From Liolophura sinensis (taxonomy: Eukaryota; Mollusca; Polyplacophora; Chitonida; Chitonidae): a stretch of DNA of 64,000 nt. The stretch spans positions 1,178,501-1,242,500 of the forward strand of contig NC_088306.1 in assembly GCF_032854445.1 (NCBI RefSeq), written 5' to 3'. Below are positions 36,201-51,200 of this stretch, in pieces (positions within the stretch are counted from its first letter, which is position 1; the number at the start of each line of letters is the position of its first letter). Both the position numbers and the translations under genes were made by a program. The notes beneath the pieces were generated by a model that did not search any database, was not told where the DNA came from, and worked only from the letters and a program-made list of their open reading frames with translations.

Positions 36201-39200
36201 TTAATCATAGGGCTGCCAGTACCCAAAAACAAATGTGTACTTAATCATGGGGCTGCCGGTACCCAAAAACAAATGTGTACTTAATCATGGGGCTGCCGGT
36301 ACCCAAAAACAAATGTGTACTTAATCATAGGGCTGCCGGTACCGAAAAAACACAGGGCTTCCCGTACACAATGCTGCCTTGCTGGATTAAATTAAAGCTT
36401 GCACACTGCTAGATTGTCGGCCTGTCACTGAGGCAGAGCACAGTCGAGTACATTTTCTACTGACACTTTATGTACCTAAATATGAGAATCTTTCGTATTT
36501 CCAACAAAACCACAGGTGGCAATAGTGGCAACAACAGGATATAGACATGTTTTTCACTTCGTAGCAGTAACGACACAAGCTTATAAATTTCAACAAATAT
36601 TTCATTGCTGTTTAAGGTCATGCTGAAAAATTTTGCACTTGAATTAGTATGGAAACTGGGTAAAACCACCAACCTTGGGCGAACTTTCCCATATGTAACA
36701 TACAGATAAGCAACAAAATATTGGTGGAGGAAAAATGGTCTCCAGCGAGTATTATGAGCGATTAAACGGCAGCATGAACGTCACCTAAGCCTCATGAAGT
36801 GTGTCATAGCAAACGAGTGATAAAACGGCAGCCTGAACGTCATCTAAGCCTGATGAAGTGTGACACAGCAACTGAACAACAGGTTTGGCATTCACTACGA
36901 TACATGTATGTATGCGCATGTCAGACGGGAAGTACACGTAACTCACTTCTGAGGCTTGATAGGAGCGACTCCGTCGTTCTCCTCCAGGGAGGAAATATCA
37001 GGGAAGCTGTCATCGTCTTTAAAACCCTGAGAAAAAACACAGACGTAAGTATATGGTCATGAAAAATGTCTTATGAAAAAATGTGAGAATGTTACATCCT
37101 CAACCTGATAACCTTTCAGCACAAATGTGTTCATGTCTTAACCTGATAACCCATCAGCACAAATGTGTTCATGTCTTAACCTGATAACCTTTCGGCACAA
37201 ATGTGTTATGTCTTAACCTCATAACCCATCAGCACAAATGTGTTCATGTCTTAACTTGATAACCCATCAGCACAGTGTTCATGTCTTAACCTGATAACCC
37301 ATCAGCACAAATGTGTTCATGTCTTAACTTGATAACCCATCAGCACAAATCTGTTCATGTCTTAACCTGATAACCTTTCAACACAAATGTGTTCATGTCT
37401 TAACCTGATAACCCGTCAGAACAAATGTGTTCATGTCTTAACCTGATAACCCATCAGCACAAATGTGTTCATGTCTTAACTTGATAACCCATCAGCACAA
37501 ATGTGTTCATGTCTTAACTTGATAACCCATCAGCACAGTGTTCATGTCTTAACCTGATAACCCATCAGCACAAATGTGTTCATGTCTTAACTTGATAACC
37601 CATCAGCACAAATCTGTTCATGTCTTAACCTGATAACCTTTCAACACAAATGTGTTCATGTCTTAACCTGATAACCCATCAGCACAAATGTGTTCATGTC
37701 TTAACCTGATAACCCGTCAGAACAAATGTGTTCATGTCTTAACCTGATAACCCATCAGAACAAATGTGTTCATGTCTTAACTTGATAACCTTTCAGCACA
37801 AATGTGTTCATACCAAGTTAGACACCTCATATTTAGTGGACTAATTCAGTTTTATTTTTCATTTTAGATTCTTACATGAACAGTCTTAATGTTCCATGAC
37901 ATCGAGTCAATGTACACAAATCTACCTTTTCCTCCAAGTTGTACAAAAGATGAACTCTGATGGAAATATTAAGACTCTCAGGGAAAAAAATGTTTCAATG
38001 TAATAGTTTTAAGAAATTCTATCTATTTTTCATCACTCAGTTTTAACTGTTATTTTACTCTTTACTGTATACGTAAACTCTCATGACATCACAGATTTAT
38101 CACGGGGATTTATCACGGAGTTTGTGAAAACAGTCTGGCCATCTTGAGATGAGGAGCATTAACCATATCAAAGACAAACCATACACAGGACCGTGGTCAT
38201 AGCAAACTTAGTTCTGTCCTCGTTATGAAGTGCACAACTTTAACATTACTTACTTCTGTCAGATATAGGCCACAAAGGCCTACTTACAACAGACATAACA
38301 CATAACACATGCTTGTGAGAAAGTGTTATTTACACAAAGGCATCAGCACCATGGGTGAAAGGAACTGAAGTGCTCAGCGTGAACCACTAACCTCTGGCAA
38401 GTTTCTAACAAACTTTACCATACATGAAATACTACGCTGAGATGGTCCTTAACCCTTATATGCATAAAAGATGAAAAGGGCATCAAAACCTGGACATCAA
38501 AATATCACTGTAAAACTGCTAAGTCAAATCAAAGAAATTGTACTTTCAAAGAGTGATTCCTCAAAAATCATTGGTTTTCTTAAGATGCGATTGGGTACAT
38601 TTAAATTTATCAGAATAAAGAACATGTAAGTTCATGGACTTGAAATGTGTGTTCGAATTTCTGTAGAATGAAAGTACTTACTGGCAGATCATCATCTTGA
38701 CCATGAGATGACCCCATAGTGTCCACAGCCCCGGCTGGCTTCTGACCTTTACGACCCTGAAGAGAAGCAACACAGTGATGAGATTCGCTTTTCACAGTAC
38801 ATGTAGTTTGTGGGGCATGTAATGGAAACATGTCTGCACTACTCTGAGTTACATGTACAATGTCAAAAGCACATAATGATGTGACATGAGGCATGGTGTC
38901 TCTTAGAGGCATGACCCTTTTCTGTGACATGAGGCATGGCCTTTTTCTGTGACATGAGGCATGACCTTTTTCTGTGATATGAGGCATGGCCTCTGTGACA
39001 TGAGGTGTGGCCTCTGTGACATGAGGTATGGCCTCTTTCTGTGACATGAAGCATGGCCTCTTTCTGTAACATGAGACATGAGCTTTTTCTGTGACATGAG
39101 GCATGACCTTTTCTGTGACACGAGGCATGACCTTTTCTGTGATATGAGGCATGGCCTCTTCCTGTGACATGAGGTATGACCCCTTTCTGTGAAATGAAGC

Positions 39201-42200
39201 ATGACCTTTTTCTATGACATGATGTCCCTTCTCCGTCATACATTTTCTGAAAATTCTCCTGGTGAGTCTTCAATAAACTGTAGGTGCCCAAATTCCTCAA
39301 GCTTTTTGTATATGAAAGAGAAACTTTCAGTGCAATTTATGCACATGTTTTAAGTTGATTTTGGACACAAAACTACATTAGCTGGAGTGGCCAGTTTCAG
39401 GGCTTCAGAGTAATGCCTTCAGAATAACCTTGAATAAACACTGTGCCAGCATGCAGAAAGGTTGAAGAATTACAGTTAGTTAACCACGTCATCATGAACA
39501 AATATAGCCCTGTTGAGACTTATTCATTTGTCTGACTGGTGCTAAACACCTTGCTTAAGGATTCTTCACTAAAGACACCTTTGACCTTTGCCAGGTACCT
39601 GAAAAGTCTCCTGAATTAATGGCACTGGATTTAAACATGCAAATTAATTGCTTTTGCCATAAACATATCATAACTATTTCTCATTTTTTTTTCTTCCTTT
39701 CATCAGACAGGAGGAGATAACTTTTGTATTAGACATACACTTAGCTGGAACTCGATGGAGCGTGAGAGCTCAGCCACTTTCTGTCCTTTAGGCGCGGCTA
39801 CGGGTGGCCTGGCTTGACTGGTCACATTACCCGAGGTAGGCTTCAGGTCCAGTTCTTCTAAATCACTGTAACACATCCAAAGAGCGACTGACTGATTGAT
39901 TGAAAACACTCGTTGATAAACAAAATAGATGCATTAATCGGAGGGAGGTGCAGTCTGTGAGTTGTGTGCCCTACTGAACAAAATTTTGTGGAGTTGAACA
40001 AAATGTTGTGATGTTCTACAAAATGCTGTCACGTCATGCACACACCTGAGAAATTGTACGCTGTGTTGTGACATTGCCTACCTGACACCGTCAGAATCCC
40101 AGTCACTGATGTTGTCCGGGGGTCGAGTCTGTATAGGTGGCTGTGCCCTGGGTGAGGGTGAAGCCCTGGGGCGAGGCACGGGGCGCGAGGCCTGGGGGAA
40201 GCCGAGGCGCCCGTCTACCTGACCTTCATCCTCAGAATCCTCCTCCTCCTCCTCGTCACTGTCCCAGTTTGTGCTCGTCCATTCAGTCGTTGACCTGAGC
40301 ATGACAAAGAATGAAGGATTACCAATTAATGCCACATCTGCAGTATTACAACTGTGTCGTGAGGTGATGTTAGAATCAGGTAACAATTGTGGATTTCAAA
40401 ATGAGTCTTTTGTCCACCCTCCATACCATGTTTTATTAGCATTCTGTCACCTCCATCACCATTTCCTATCAGTATCAATGTCTTAATAACATCTATTAAT
40501 TTGTATATCACACCCTCACCAATATTTTCGCATGTACTACCACCTACTAGTTGGCATGTCTTTCTATCAGCTGTATGTTGTACCATCTTCTTTATCTCAG
40601 CATCCAAGAGGACATCAAAAAGAAAAAGAAGCAAACCAAAAACATGCTGATGTTGAATTAATAAATCAGTGACACACCCACTTCCCCTTTCTGCGCATTC
40701 ATACACTCACCCTGTACTCTGCAGAGGTGTGTTTGTCCCATTTCTCCATGGAGAGGTGGATCTCTGAGTTGGTTTGGGCGGGACTTGGTGACTGGGCGGA
40801 GCTTGGCGGTTTATTGGCGCCTGCTGACTGGGAGTGGGTTGGTGATGGACGGGTGATTGGCGTGTCCTTGGCATAGGCCCAGAAGCAGCAGGTCTACGGG
40901 TGTCAGAAGAGGGTCTAGAGCCTGAAGCAAGGTTTCCCTGGTGCACGTTAACGGATCTACTGCTGCCATATGTGCTGTTTGAGGCTGTTCTGTTACCTGT
41001 TACCAGTGATGGTTACAATTTATTACACTGTACATTACGCAAAAAATATTGCAGGACTAAAAAAATCCAAGGGTACATGTAGAGAGGGGGGAAAATTCCT
41101 CCACTAACATTCAAATCTATGCACATATCAACCTTCCTTCTCGATGGGGGACAAACATACAAATGTACGCATATATCCACCTTCCTTCTCAACAGGTGAC
41201 AAACATACAAATGTACACACATATCCACCTTCCTTCTCGACAAGGGACAAACATACAAATGTATGCACATATCAACCTTCCTTCTTGACAGGGACAAACA
41301 TACAAATGTATGCACATATCAACCTTCCTTTTACACAAGGGACAAACATACAAATGTATGCACATGTCAACCTTCCTTCTCGACAAGGGACAAACATACA
41401 AATGTATGCACATATCCACCTTCCTTCTTGACAGGGACAAACATACAAATGTATGCACATATCCACCTTCCTTCTTGACAGGGACAAACATACAAATGTA
41501 TGCACATGTCAACCTTCCTTCTCCACAAGGGACAAACATACCAATGTATGCACATATCCACCTTCCTTCTTGACAGGGACAAACATACAAATGTATGCAC
41601 ATATCCACCTTCCTTCTTGACAGGTGACAAACATACAAATGTATGCACATGTCAACCTTCCTTCTCCACAAGGGACAAACATACCAATGTATGCACATAT
41701 CCACCTTCCTTCTTGACAGGGGACAAACATACAAATGTATGCACATGTCAACCTTCCTTCTTGACAGGGACAAACATACAAATGTATGCACATATCCACC
41801 TTCCTTCTTGACAGGGGACAAACATACAAATGTATGCATATGTCAACCTTCCTTCTACACAAGGGACAAACATACAAATGTATGCACATATCCACCTTCC
41901 TTCTTGACAGGGGACAAACATACAAATGTATGCATATGTCAACCTTCCTTCTACACAAGGGACAAACATACAAATGTATGCACATATCCACCTTCCTTCT
42001 CGACAAGGGACAAACATACCAATGTATGCACATATCCACCTTCCTTCTTGACAGGGGACAAACATACAAATGTATGCACATGTCCACCTTCCTTCTTGAC
42101 AGGGACAAACATACAAATGTATGCACATATCCACCTTCCTTCTTGACAGGGACAAACATACAAATGTATGCACATGTCAACCTTCCTTCTTGACAGGGAC

Positions 42201-45200
42201 AAACATACAAATGTATGCACATGTCAACCTTCCTTCTACACAGGGGACAAACATACAAATGTATGCACATATCCACCTTCCTTCTACACAGGGGACAAAC
42301 ATACAAATGTATGCATATATCCACCCTCCTTCTTGACAGGGACAAACATACAAATGTATGCACATGTCAACCTTCCTTCTTGACAGGGACAATCATACAA
42401 ATGTATGCACATATCCACCTTCCTTCTCCACAAGGGACAAACATACCAATGTATGCACATATCCACCCTCCTTCTTGACAGGGACAAACATACAAATGTA
42501 TGCACATGTCAACCTTCCTTCTACACAAGGGACAAACATACCAATGTATGCACATATCCACCCTCCTTCTTGACAGGGACAAACATACAAATGTATGCAC
42601 ATATCCACCTTCCTTCTCGACAAGGGCAAACATACAAATGTATGCACGTCAACCTTCCTTCTTGACAGGGGACAATCATACAAATGTATGCATATGTCAA
42701 CCTTCCTTCTACACAAGGGACAAACATACAAATGTATGCACATATCCACCTTCCTTCTCGACAAGGGGCAAACATACAAATGTATGCACATATCCACCTT
42801 CCTTCTTGACAGGGACAAACATACAAATGTATGCACATATCAACCTTCCTTCTCCACAAGGGACAAACATACAAATGTATGCACATATCCACCTTCCTTC
42901 TCGACAAGGGGCAAACATACAAATGTATGCACATGTCAACCTTCCTTCTTGACAGGGACAAACATACAAATGTATGCACATATCCACCTTCCTTCTCGAC
43001 AAGGGACAAACATACAAATGTATGCACATGTCAACCTTCCTTCTTGACAGGGACAAACATACAAATGTATGCACATGTCAACCTTCCTTCTTGACAGGGG
43101 ACAAACATACAAATGTATGCACATGTCAACCTTCCTTCTCCACAAGGGGCAAACATACAAATGTATGCACATATCAACCTTCCTTCTTGACAGGGACAAA
43201 CATACAAATGTATGCACATGTCAACCTTCCTTCTTGACAGGGGACAAACATACAAATGTATGCACATGTCAACCTTCCTTCTTGACAGGGGACAAACATA
43301 CAAATGTATGCACATGTCAACCTTCCTTCTTGACAGGGGACAAACATACAAATGTATGCACATGTCAACCTTCCTTCTTGACAGGGGACAAACATACAAA
43401 TGTATGCACATATCCACCTTCCTTCTCCACAAGGGCAAACATACAAATGTACGCATATATCCACCTTCCTTCTCAACAGGTGACAAACATACAAATGTAC
43501 ACACATATCCACCTTCCTTCTCGACAAGGGGCAAACATACAAATGTATGCACATGTCAACCTTCCTTCTCGACAGGGGACAAACATACAAATGTACACAC
43601 ATATCCACCTTCCTTCTCGACAAGGGACAAATATACAAATGTATGCACATATCCACCTTCCTTCTCGACAAGGGCAAACATACAAATGTATGCACATATC
43701 CACCTTCCTTCTCGACAAGGGGCAAACATACAAATGTATGCACATGTCAACCTTCCTTCTTGACAGGGACAAACATACAAATGTATGCACATATCCACCT
43801 TCCTTCTCGACAAGGGGCAAACATACAAATGTATGCACATATCCACCTTCCTTCTCGACAAGGGCAAACATACAAATGTATGTATATGTCAACCTTCCTT
43901 CTACACAAGGGACAAACATACAAATGTATGCACATATCCACCTTCCTTCTTGACAGGGACAAACATACAAATGTATGCACATATCCACCTTCCTTCTCGA
44001 CAAGGGGCAAACATACAAATGTACACACATATCCACCTTCCTTCTCGACAAGGGGCAAACATACAAATGTATGCACATGTCAACCTTCCTTCTTGACAGG
44101 GGCAAACATACAAATGTATGCACATATCCACCTTCCTTCTCGACAAGGGCAAACATACAAATGTATGCATATGTCAACCTTCCTTCTACACAAGGGACAA
44201 ACATACAAATGTATGCACATGTCAACCTTCCTTCTCGACAGGGGACAAACATACAAATGTACACACATATCCACCTTCCTTCTCGACAAGGGACAAATAT
44301 ACAAATGTATGCACATATCCACCTTCCTTCTCGACAAGGGCAAACATACAAATGTATGCACATATCCACCTTCCTTCTCGACAAGGGGCAAACATACAAA
44401 TGTATGCACATGTCAACCTTCCTTCTTGACAGGGACAAACATACAAATGTATGCACATATCCACCTTCCTCCTCGACAAGGGGCAAACATACAAATGTAT
44501 GCACATGTCAACCTTCCTTCTTGACAGGGACAAACATACAAATGTATGCACATATCCACCTTCCTTCTCGACAAGGGACAAACATACAAATGTATGCACA
44601 TGTCAACCTTCCTTCTTGACAGGGACAAACATACAAATGTATGCACATGTCAACCTTCCTTCTTGACAGGGACAAACATACAAATGTATGCACATATCCA
44701 CCTTCCTTCTCCACAAGGGGCAAACATACAAATGTATGCACATGTCAACCTTCCTTCTTGACAGGGACAAACATACAAATGTATGCACATATCCACCTTC
44801 CTTCTCGACAAGGGACAAACATACAAATGTATGCACATATCCACCTTCCTTCTCAACAGGTGACAAACATACAAATGTATGCACATATCCACCTTCCTTC
44901 TCGACAAGGGACAAACATACAAATATATGCATATGTCAACCTTCCTTCTACACAAGGGACAAACATACAAATGTATGCACATATCCACCTTCCTTCTCGA
45001 CAAGGGGCAAACATACAAATGTATGCACATATCCACCTTCCTTCTCGACAAGGGCAAACATACAAATGTATGCACATATCAACCTTCCTTCTTGACAGGG
45101 ACAAACATACAAATGTATGCACATATCCACCTTCCTTCTTGACAGGGACAAACATACAAATGTATGCACATGTCAACCGTCCTTCTTGACAGGGACAAAC

Positions 45201-48200
45201 ATACAAATGTATGCACATGTCAACCTTCCTTCTTGACAGGGACAAACATACAAATGTATGCACATATCAACCTTCCTTCTCCACAAGGGACAAACATACA
45301 AATGTATGCACATGTCCACCTTCCTTCTCAACAGGTGACAAACATACAAATGTATGCACATATCCACCTTCCTTCTCGACAAGGGCAAACATACAAATGT
45401 ATGCACATATCCACCTTCCTTCTTGACAGGGACAAACATACAAATGTATGCACATATCCACCTTCCTTCTCGACAAGGGGCAAACATACAAATGTATGCA
45501 CATATCAACCTTCCTTCTCCACAAGGGACAAACATACAAATGTATGCACATATCCACCTTCCTTCTCAACAGGTGACCAACATACAAATGTATGCACATA
45601 TCCACCTTCCTTCTCGACAAGGGCAAACATACAAATGTATGCATATGTCAACCTTCCTTCTACACAAGGGACAAACATACAAATGTATGCACATATCCAC
45701 CTTCCTTCTCGACAAGGGGCAAACATACAAATGTATGCACATATCCACCTTCCTTCTCGACAAGGGCAAACATACAAATGTATGCACATATCCACCTTCC
45801 TTCTCGACAAGGGGCAAACATACAAATGTACACACATATCCACCTTCCTTCTTGACAGGGACAAACATACAAATGTATGCACATATCCACCTTCCTTTTC
45901 GACAAGGGACAAACATACAAATGTATGCACATGTCAACCTTCCTTCTTGACAGGGACAAACATACAAATGTATGCACATATCCACCTTCCTTCTCGACAA
46001 GGGCAAACATACAAATGTATGCATATGTCAACCTTCCTTCTACACAAGGGACAAACATACAAATGTACACACATATCCACCTTCCTTCTCGACAAGGGAC
46101 AAATATACAAATGTATGCCCATATCCACCTTCCTTCTCGACAAGGGCAAACATACAAATGTATGCACATATCCACCTTCCTTCTCGACAAGGGGCAAACA
46201 TACAAATGTATGCACATGTCAACCTTCCTTCTTGACAGGGGACAAACATACAAATGTATGCACATATCCACCTTCCTTCTCGACAAGGGACAAACATACA
46301 AATGTATGCACATGTCAACCTTCCTTCTTGACAGGGACAAACATACAAATGTATGCACATATCCACCTTCCTTCTCCACAAGGGCAAACAGACAAATGTA
46401 TGCATATGTCAACCTTCCTTCTACACAGGGGACAAACATACAAATGTACACACATATCCACCTTCCTTCTCGACAAGGGACAAACATACAAATGTATGCA
46501 CATATCCACCTTCCTTCTCGACAAGGGACAAACATACAAATGTATGCACATGTCAACCTTCCTTCTTGACAAGGGCAAACATACAAATGTATGCATATAT
46601 CCACCTTCCTTCTCGACAAGGGACAAACACACAAATGTATGCACATATCCACCTTCCTTCTCGACAAGGGGCAAACATACAAATGTATGCACATGTCAAC
46701 CTTCCTTCTTGACAGGGACAAACATACAAATGTATGCACATATCAACCTTCCTTCTACACAGGGGACAAACATACAAATGTATGCACATATCAACCTTCC
46801 TTCTACACAGGGGACAAACATACAAATGTATGCACATATCCACCTTCCTTCTCGACAAGGGACAAACATACAAATGTATGCACATGTCAACCTTCCTTCT
46901 TGACAGGGGACAAACATGCCAATATATGCACATATCAACCTTCCTTCTCCACAAGGGACAAACATACAAATGTATGCACATGTCAACCTTCCTTCTTGAC
47001 AGGGGACAAACATACAAATGTATGCACATATCCACCTTCCTTCTCGACAGGGGACAAACATACAAATGTATGCATATGTCAACCTTCCTTCTACACAAGG
47101 GACAAACATACAAATGTATGCACATGTCAACCTTCCTTCTTGACAGGGGACAAACATGCCAATATATGCACATATCCACCTTCCTTCTCCACAAGGGACA
47201 AACATACAAATGTATGCACATATCCACCTTCCTTCTCGACAAGGGACAAACATACAAATGTATGCACATGTCAACCTTCCTTCTTGACAGGGACAAACAT
47301 ACAAATGTATGCATATATCAACCTTCCTTCTACACAGGGGACAAAAACAGTTTACATGATGTGGCTAATCTTTCGTCAGCCACTGTGTACACACAGGCCA
47401 TTTTACAGCCAATCCTTCTGTAACTGCATAATGGTGTTCTCTGACAAAGTTCTAACCAGCTTCTAAACATGTGTATTTTTTACACAAACACAGGAACACA
47501 ATGCAGGCCCAACTCGGGCTCACTGAAAAAAAACACACCTTGAGTCTGTAAAGTCTGTAAAGAGTGACCAGAACGTATCAGTCAAATGAAGTTTACTCAT
47601 TTCCTACATCACAGAGGCAAATCACTGTTCATTTACATTTGACTTTTAAGTGAGTGAAAAAAAGGAGAAACAAAATCCAGCAGTACATGTTATTCCTCAG
47701 CTAATCCGTTGTAGCTTAGAGTGGTCTCCCCTTACCTGAGGAGGGTGGAGATCGTTTCAGCTGCTTGTACCTCTCCCGCGCTGCTTCGGTCACCTGTCTC
47801 TGAAGACGCTGACGAATCTCCGTGAATGTGGGATATTTCTAAAGGGGGGAAAAGCACAAATTAGTTATTTATTCATCATTTATTTACGTTTTCATTTGAC
47901 TGTTTTTTAAGACCGTTCTCAAGAATTCTTCACTCACACAATGGCAGTCACGTTTAGACCTGGAGCTCCCAGAGTGACCCACAAACCTTTGGAAAAGTAT
48001 CGTTAAAAATTACCAAACAGATCAACATCACTTTACAGTGGTACAACCACTAATAACGGTGTACAAAATACAAATATGTGGACAAATACAAAGGTGTGGA
48101 GATTCTGAAAGACTTCTAAGAATTTAGTAGATACATCCTGATTGTTCCCAGTCGTTATTTCTCTTACCAATGCCTTTGCCTTCCTTTCCGTGTTTAGGAC

Positions 48201-51200
48201 GGACTGTTTTGTAGCGAGCACATCATCCTTTATAGACTTCGATCCCTGGGAAACGTGAAACAAATAAGTGGATTAACTCCTTCAAAAAATAGCAAATGGC
48301 ATTTATTGTGATCATAAATAGCCATTTGTTGTGATCAAAACTAACCATTTACTGTGAACATAACTAGCCATTCAGTTACTAAGGTCAAAACTAGCCATTT
48401 GTTGTGGTCAAACCTAGCCATTTACTGCGGTCAAAACTACCCATTTACTGTGATCATAACTAGCCATTTGTTGTGGCCAAAACTAACAATTTACTGTGAA
48501 CATAACTAGCCATTCAGTTACTGAGGTCAAAACTAGCCATTTGTTGTGGGCAAAACTAGCCATTTACTGTGGCCAAAACTAACCAATTACTGTGAACATA
48601 ACTAGCCATTCACTTACTGTGGTCAAAACTAGCCATTTGTTGTGATCATAACTAGCCATTTGTTGTGGTCAAAGCTAGACATTCGTTGTGATCAAAACTA
48701 GCCATTTGTTGGGGTCAAAGCTAGCCATTTGTTGTGGTCAAAACTAGCCATTTGTTGTGGTCATAACTAGCCATTTACTGTGGTCAAAACTAGCCATTTG
48801 TAGTGGTCAAAACTAGCCTTTTGTTGTGGTCATAACTAGCCATTTACTGTGGTCAAAACTAGCCATTTGTAGTGGTCAAAACTAGCCGTTTGTAGTTGTC
48901 AAAAATAGCCATTTGTTGTGGTCATAACTAGCCATTTGTAGTGGTCAAAACTAGCCATTTGTAGTGGTCAAAAATAGCCGTTTGTTTGGAGTCATATCTA
49001 GACATTTATTGTGGCCAAAACTAGACATTTGTTGTGGTCAAAACTAGCCGTTTGTAGTGGTCAAAAATAGCCATTTGTTGTGGTCATAACTAGCCATTTG
49101 TAGTGGTCAAAACTAGCCATTTGTAGTGGTCAAAACTAGCCGTTTGTTGTGGTCATAACTAGACATTTATTGTGGCCAAAACTAGACATTTGTTGTGGTC
49201 AAAACTAGCCATTTGTAGTGGTCAAAAATAGCCGTTTGTTGTGGTCATAACTAGACATTTATTGTGGCCAAAACTAGACATTTGTTGTGGTCAAAACTAG
49301 CCATTTGTAGTGGTCAAAAATAGCCGTTTGTTGTGGTCATAACTAGACATTTATTGTGGCCAAAACTAGACATTTACTGTGGTCAAAACTAGCCATTTGT
49401 AGTGGTCAAAACTAGCCATTTGTTGTGGTCAAAACTAGACATTTATTGTGGCCAAAACTAGACATTTGTTGTGGTCAAAACTAGACATTTGTAGTGGTCA
49501 AAACTAGTCATTTGTTGTGGTAAAAACTAGCCATTTATTGTGGTCAAAACTAGACATTTGTTGTGGTCAAAACTAGCCATTTGTAGTGGTCAAAACTAGC
49601 CATTTGTTGTGATAAGCCATTTATTGTGGTCAAAAATAGCCATTTGTTGTGATCATAACTAGCCAATTGTTGTGGTCAAAAATAGCCAATTGTTGTTGTC
49701 AAAAATAGCCAGTTGTTGTGGTCAAAAATAGCCATTTGTTGTGATAAGCCATTTGTTGTGATAAGCCATTTATTGTGGTCAAAGCTAGCCATTTGTTGTG
49801 GGTCAAAACTAGACATTTGTTGTGGTCAAAAACTAGCCATTTATTGTTGTCAAAAATAGCCAATTGTTGTGGTCAAAACTAGCCATTTGTTGTGGTCAAA
49901 ACTAGCCATTTGTTGTGATAAGCCATTTGTTGTGATAAGCCATTTGTTGTGGTCAAAAATAGCCAATTGTTGTGATCATAACTAGCCAATTGTTGTGGTC
50001 AAAAATAGCCATTTGTTGTGGTCAAAAACAGCCATTTGTAGAGGTCAAAAATAGCCATTTGTTGTGATCATAACTAGCCATTTGTTGTGGTCAAAACTAG
50101 CCACTTGTTGAAGTGTGATCTTGTGATCAAAATTACATGCAGAGCTTTATTTATTTATTTCATTGTTGTTTTACGCCACACCCAAGAATTTTTCACTTAT
50201 ACGAAGGCAGTCAGTTTTAGCGCTTACTGTCACCACACCCAATCGGCCGAATCTACAAATTCCCTATCCTTGGCCGAGTTTGACAAAACAGCTGAGTGCA
50301 GAAACAACAGGATTTGAACAATTTCACCAAGCTGGAGGTCTTAAAACTGGCAACTCTGATTGACACAGATCTTATTTTCTCACCTGAGGTATTCCCTTCC
50401 TCTCCAGCTGTTCATCCAAAATAATCACCAGCTCTTCCCTCATGGCCTTCAGAATGGAAAGGGTCCTGACGGAGTTGTTCTAACAGACGGTTACTTCTCT
50501 GGGTGGAGAACTCTCCTGTGGTTCTGAGAGTAAAAAAGAGACGGGTTTGTAAGTGATTGAGTGAGAAGACAAGTCACTGGCAAGTCTTTCCGAATGAGGA
50601 GTTTTAATTTCGAACTCTTTAGTCAATAAAAGTAAAAACAGTCCCACTGTATCATGTGACTTCTCAACAGACAAACTGTCACAGTGATTCCAGTATATAT
50701 TTTACCCCTTTAGGATATTGGGAGTAAAATTAGTGGTAAAATTGCATGTGACATGAAGTACACGTATTAACACACGAGATAGAAGAACTAAGGTGATAAT
50801 ACAAAAGCCGCACCCGCCCGTGTGCCCCAGGGAGCCGCCGGTGCCCAGCGGGCTGTGCAGACCTTCTTCTTCCTCATCGCTCTCCTCTGTGTCATCATCT
50901 GGGAACGGGTCAATGTCAGTGTGCGAATGGCTGGAGGACAGCCCAGTTGATCTGCTAGCCTTTATTGCCGAGGTGCTCTGATCATAAAAAAATCCATCAA
51001 TAAAATTCAATGAAAACGGATTACTACCGTATTTGCCTTAAAGTTCATGTGAAAAGATACAATGTTAAAATATTAGTCCTGGTGCTCGATGAACTCACAT
51101 TTGTTCCAAGGGGTTCTCCCCCACACATTCCACTTTACGCAGATCAATTAACCGCGAAATCGGAATTAACGCCATGGTGTTGTGTCCCCCATGTTTTGTT

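Noticed and set aside
36943-36948. TGA directly after exon 21 as the end of DZIP1
   Set aside because: The overlapping GTGAGT donor leads in phase to exons 22 and 23, the latter ending with the expected W-D-S-D tail.
38610-39300. Lys/His-rich minus-strand frames running into DZIP1 exon 20
   Set aside because: 25-bp array upstream of a clear exon acceptor; intronic.
41144-47466. Dozens of long open frames on both strands (up to 579 codons)
   Set aside because: They are translations of the 47-48-bp minisatellite in DZIP1 intron 16; both strands and several frames are open at once, with no start context or splice logic.
48291-50112. CRISPR-like regular repeats (also the other arrays)
   Set aside because: Units are contiguous with no unique spacers, in a eukaryotic intron.
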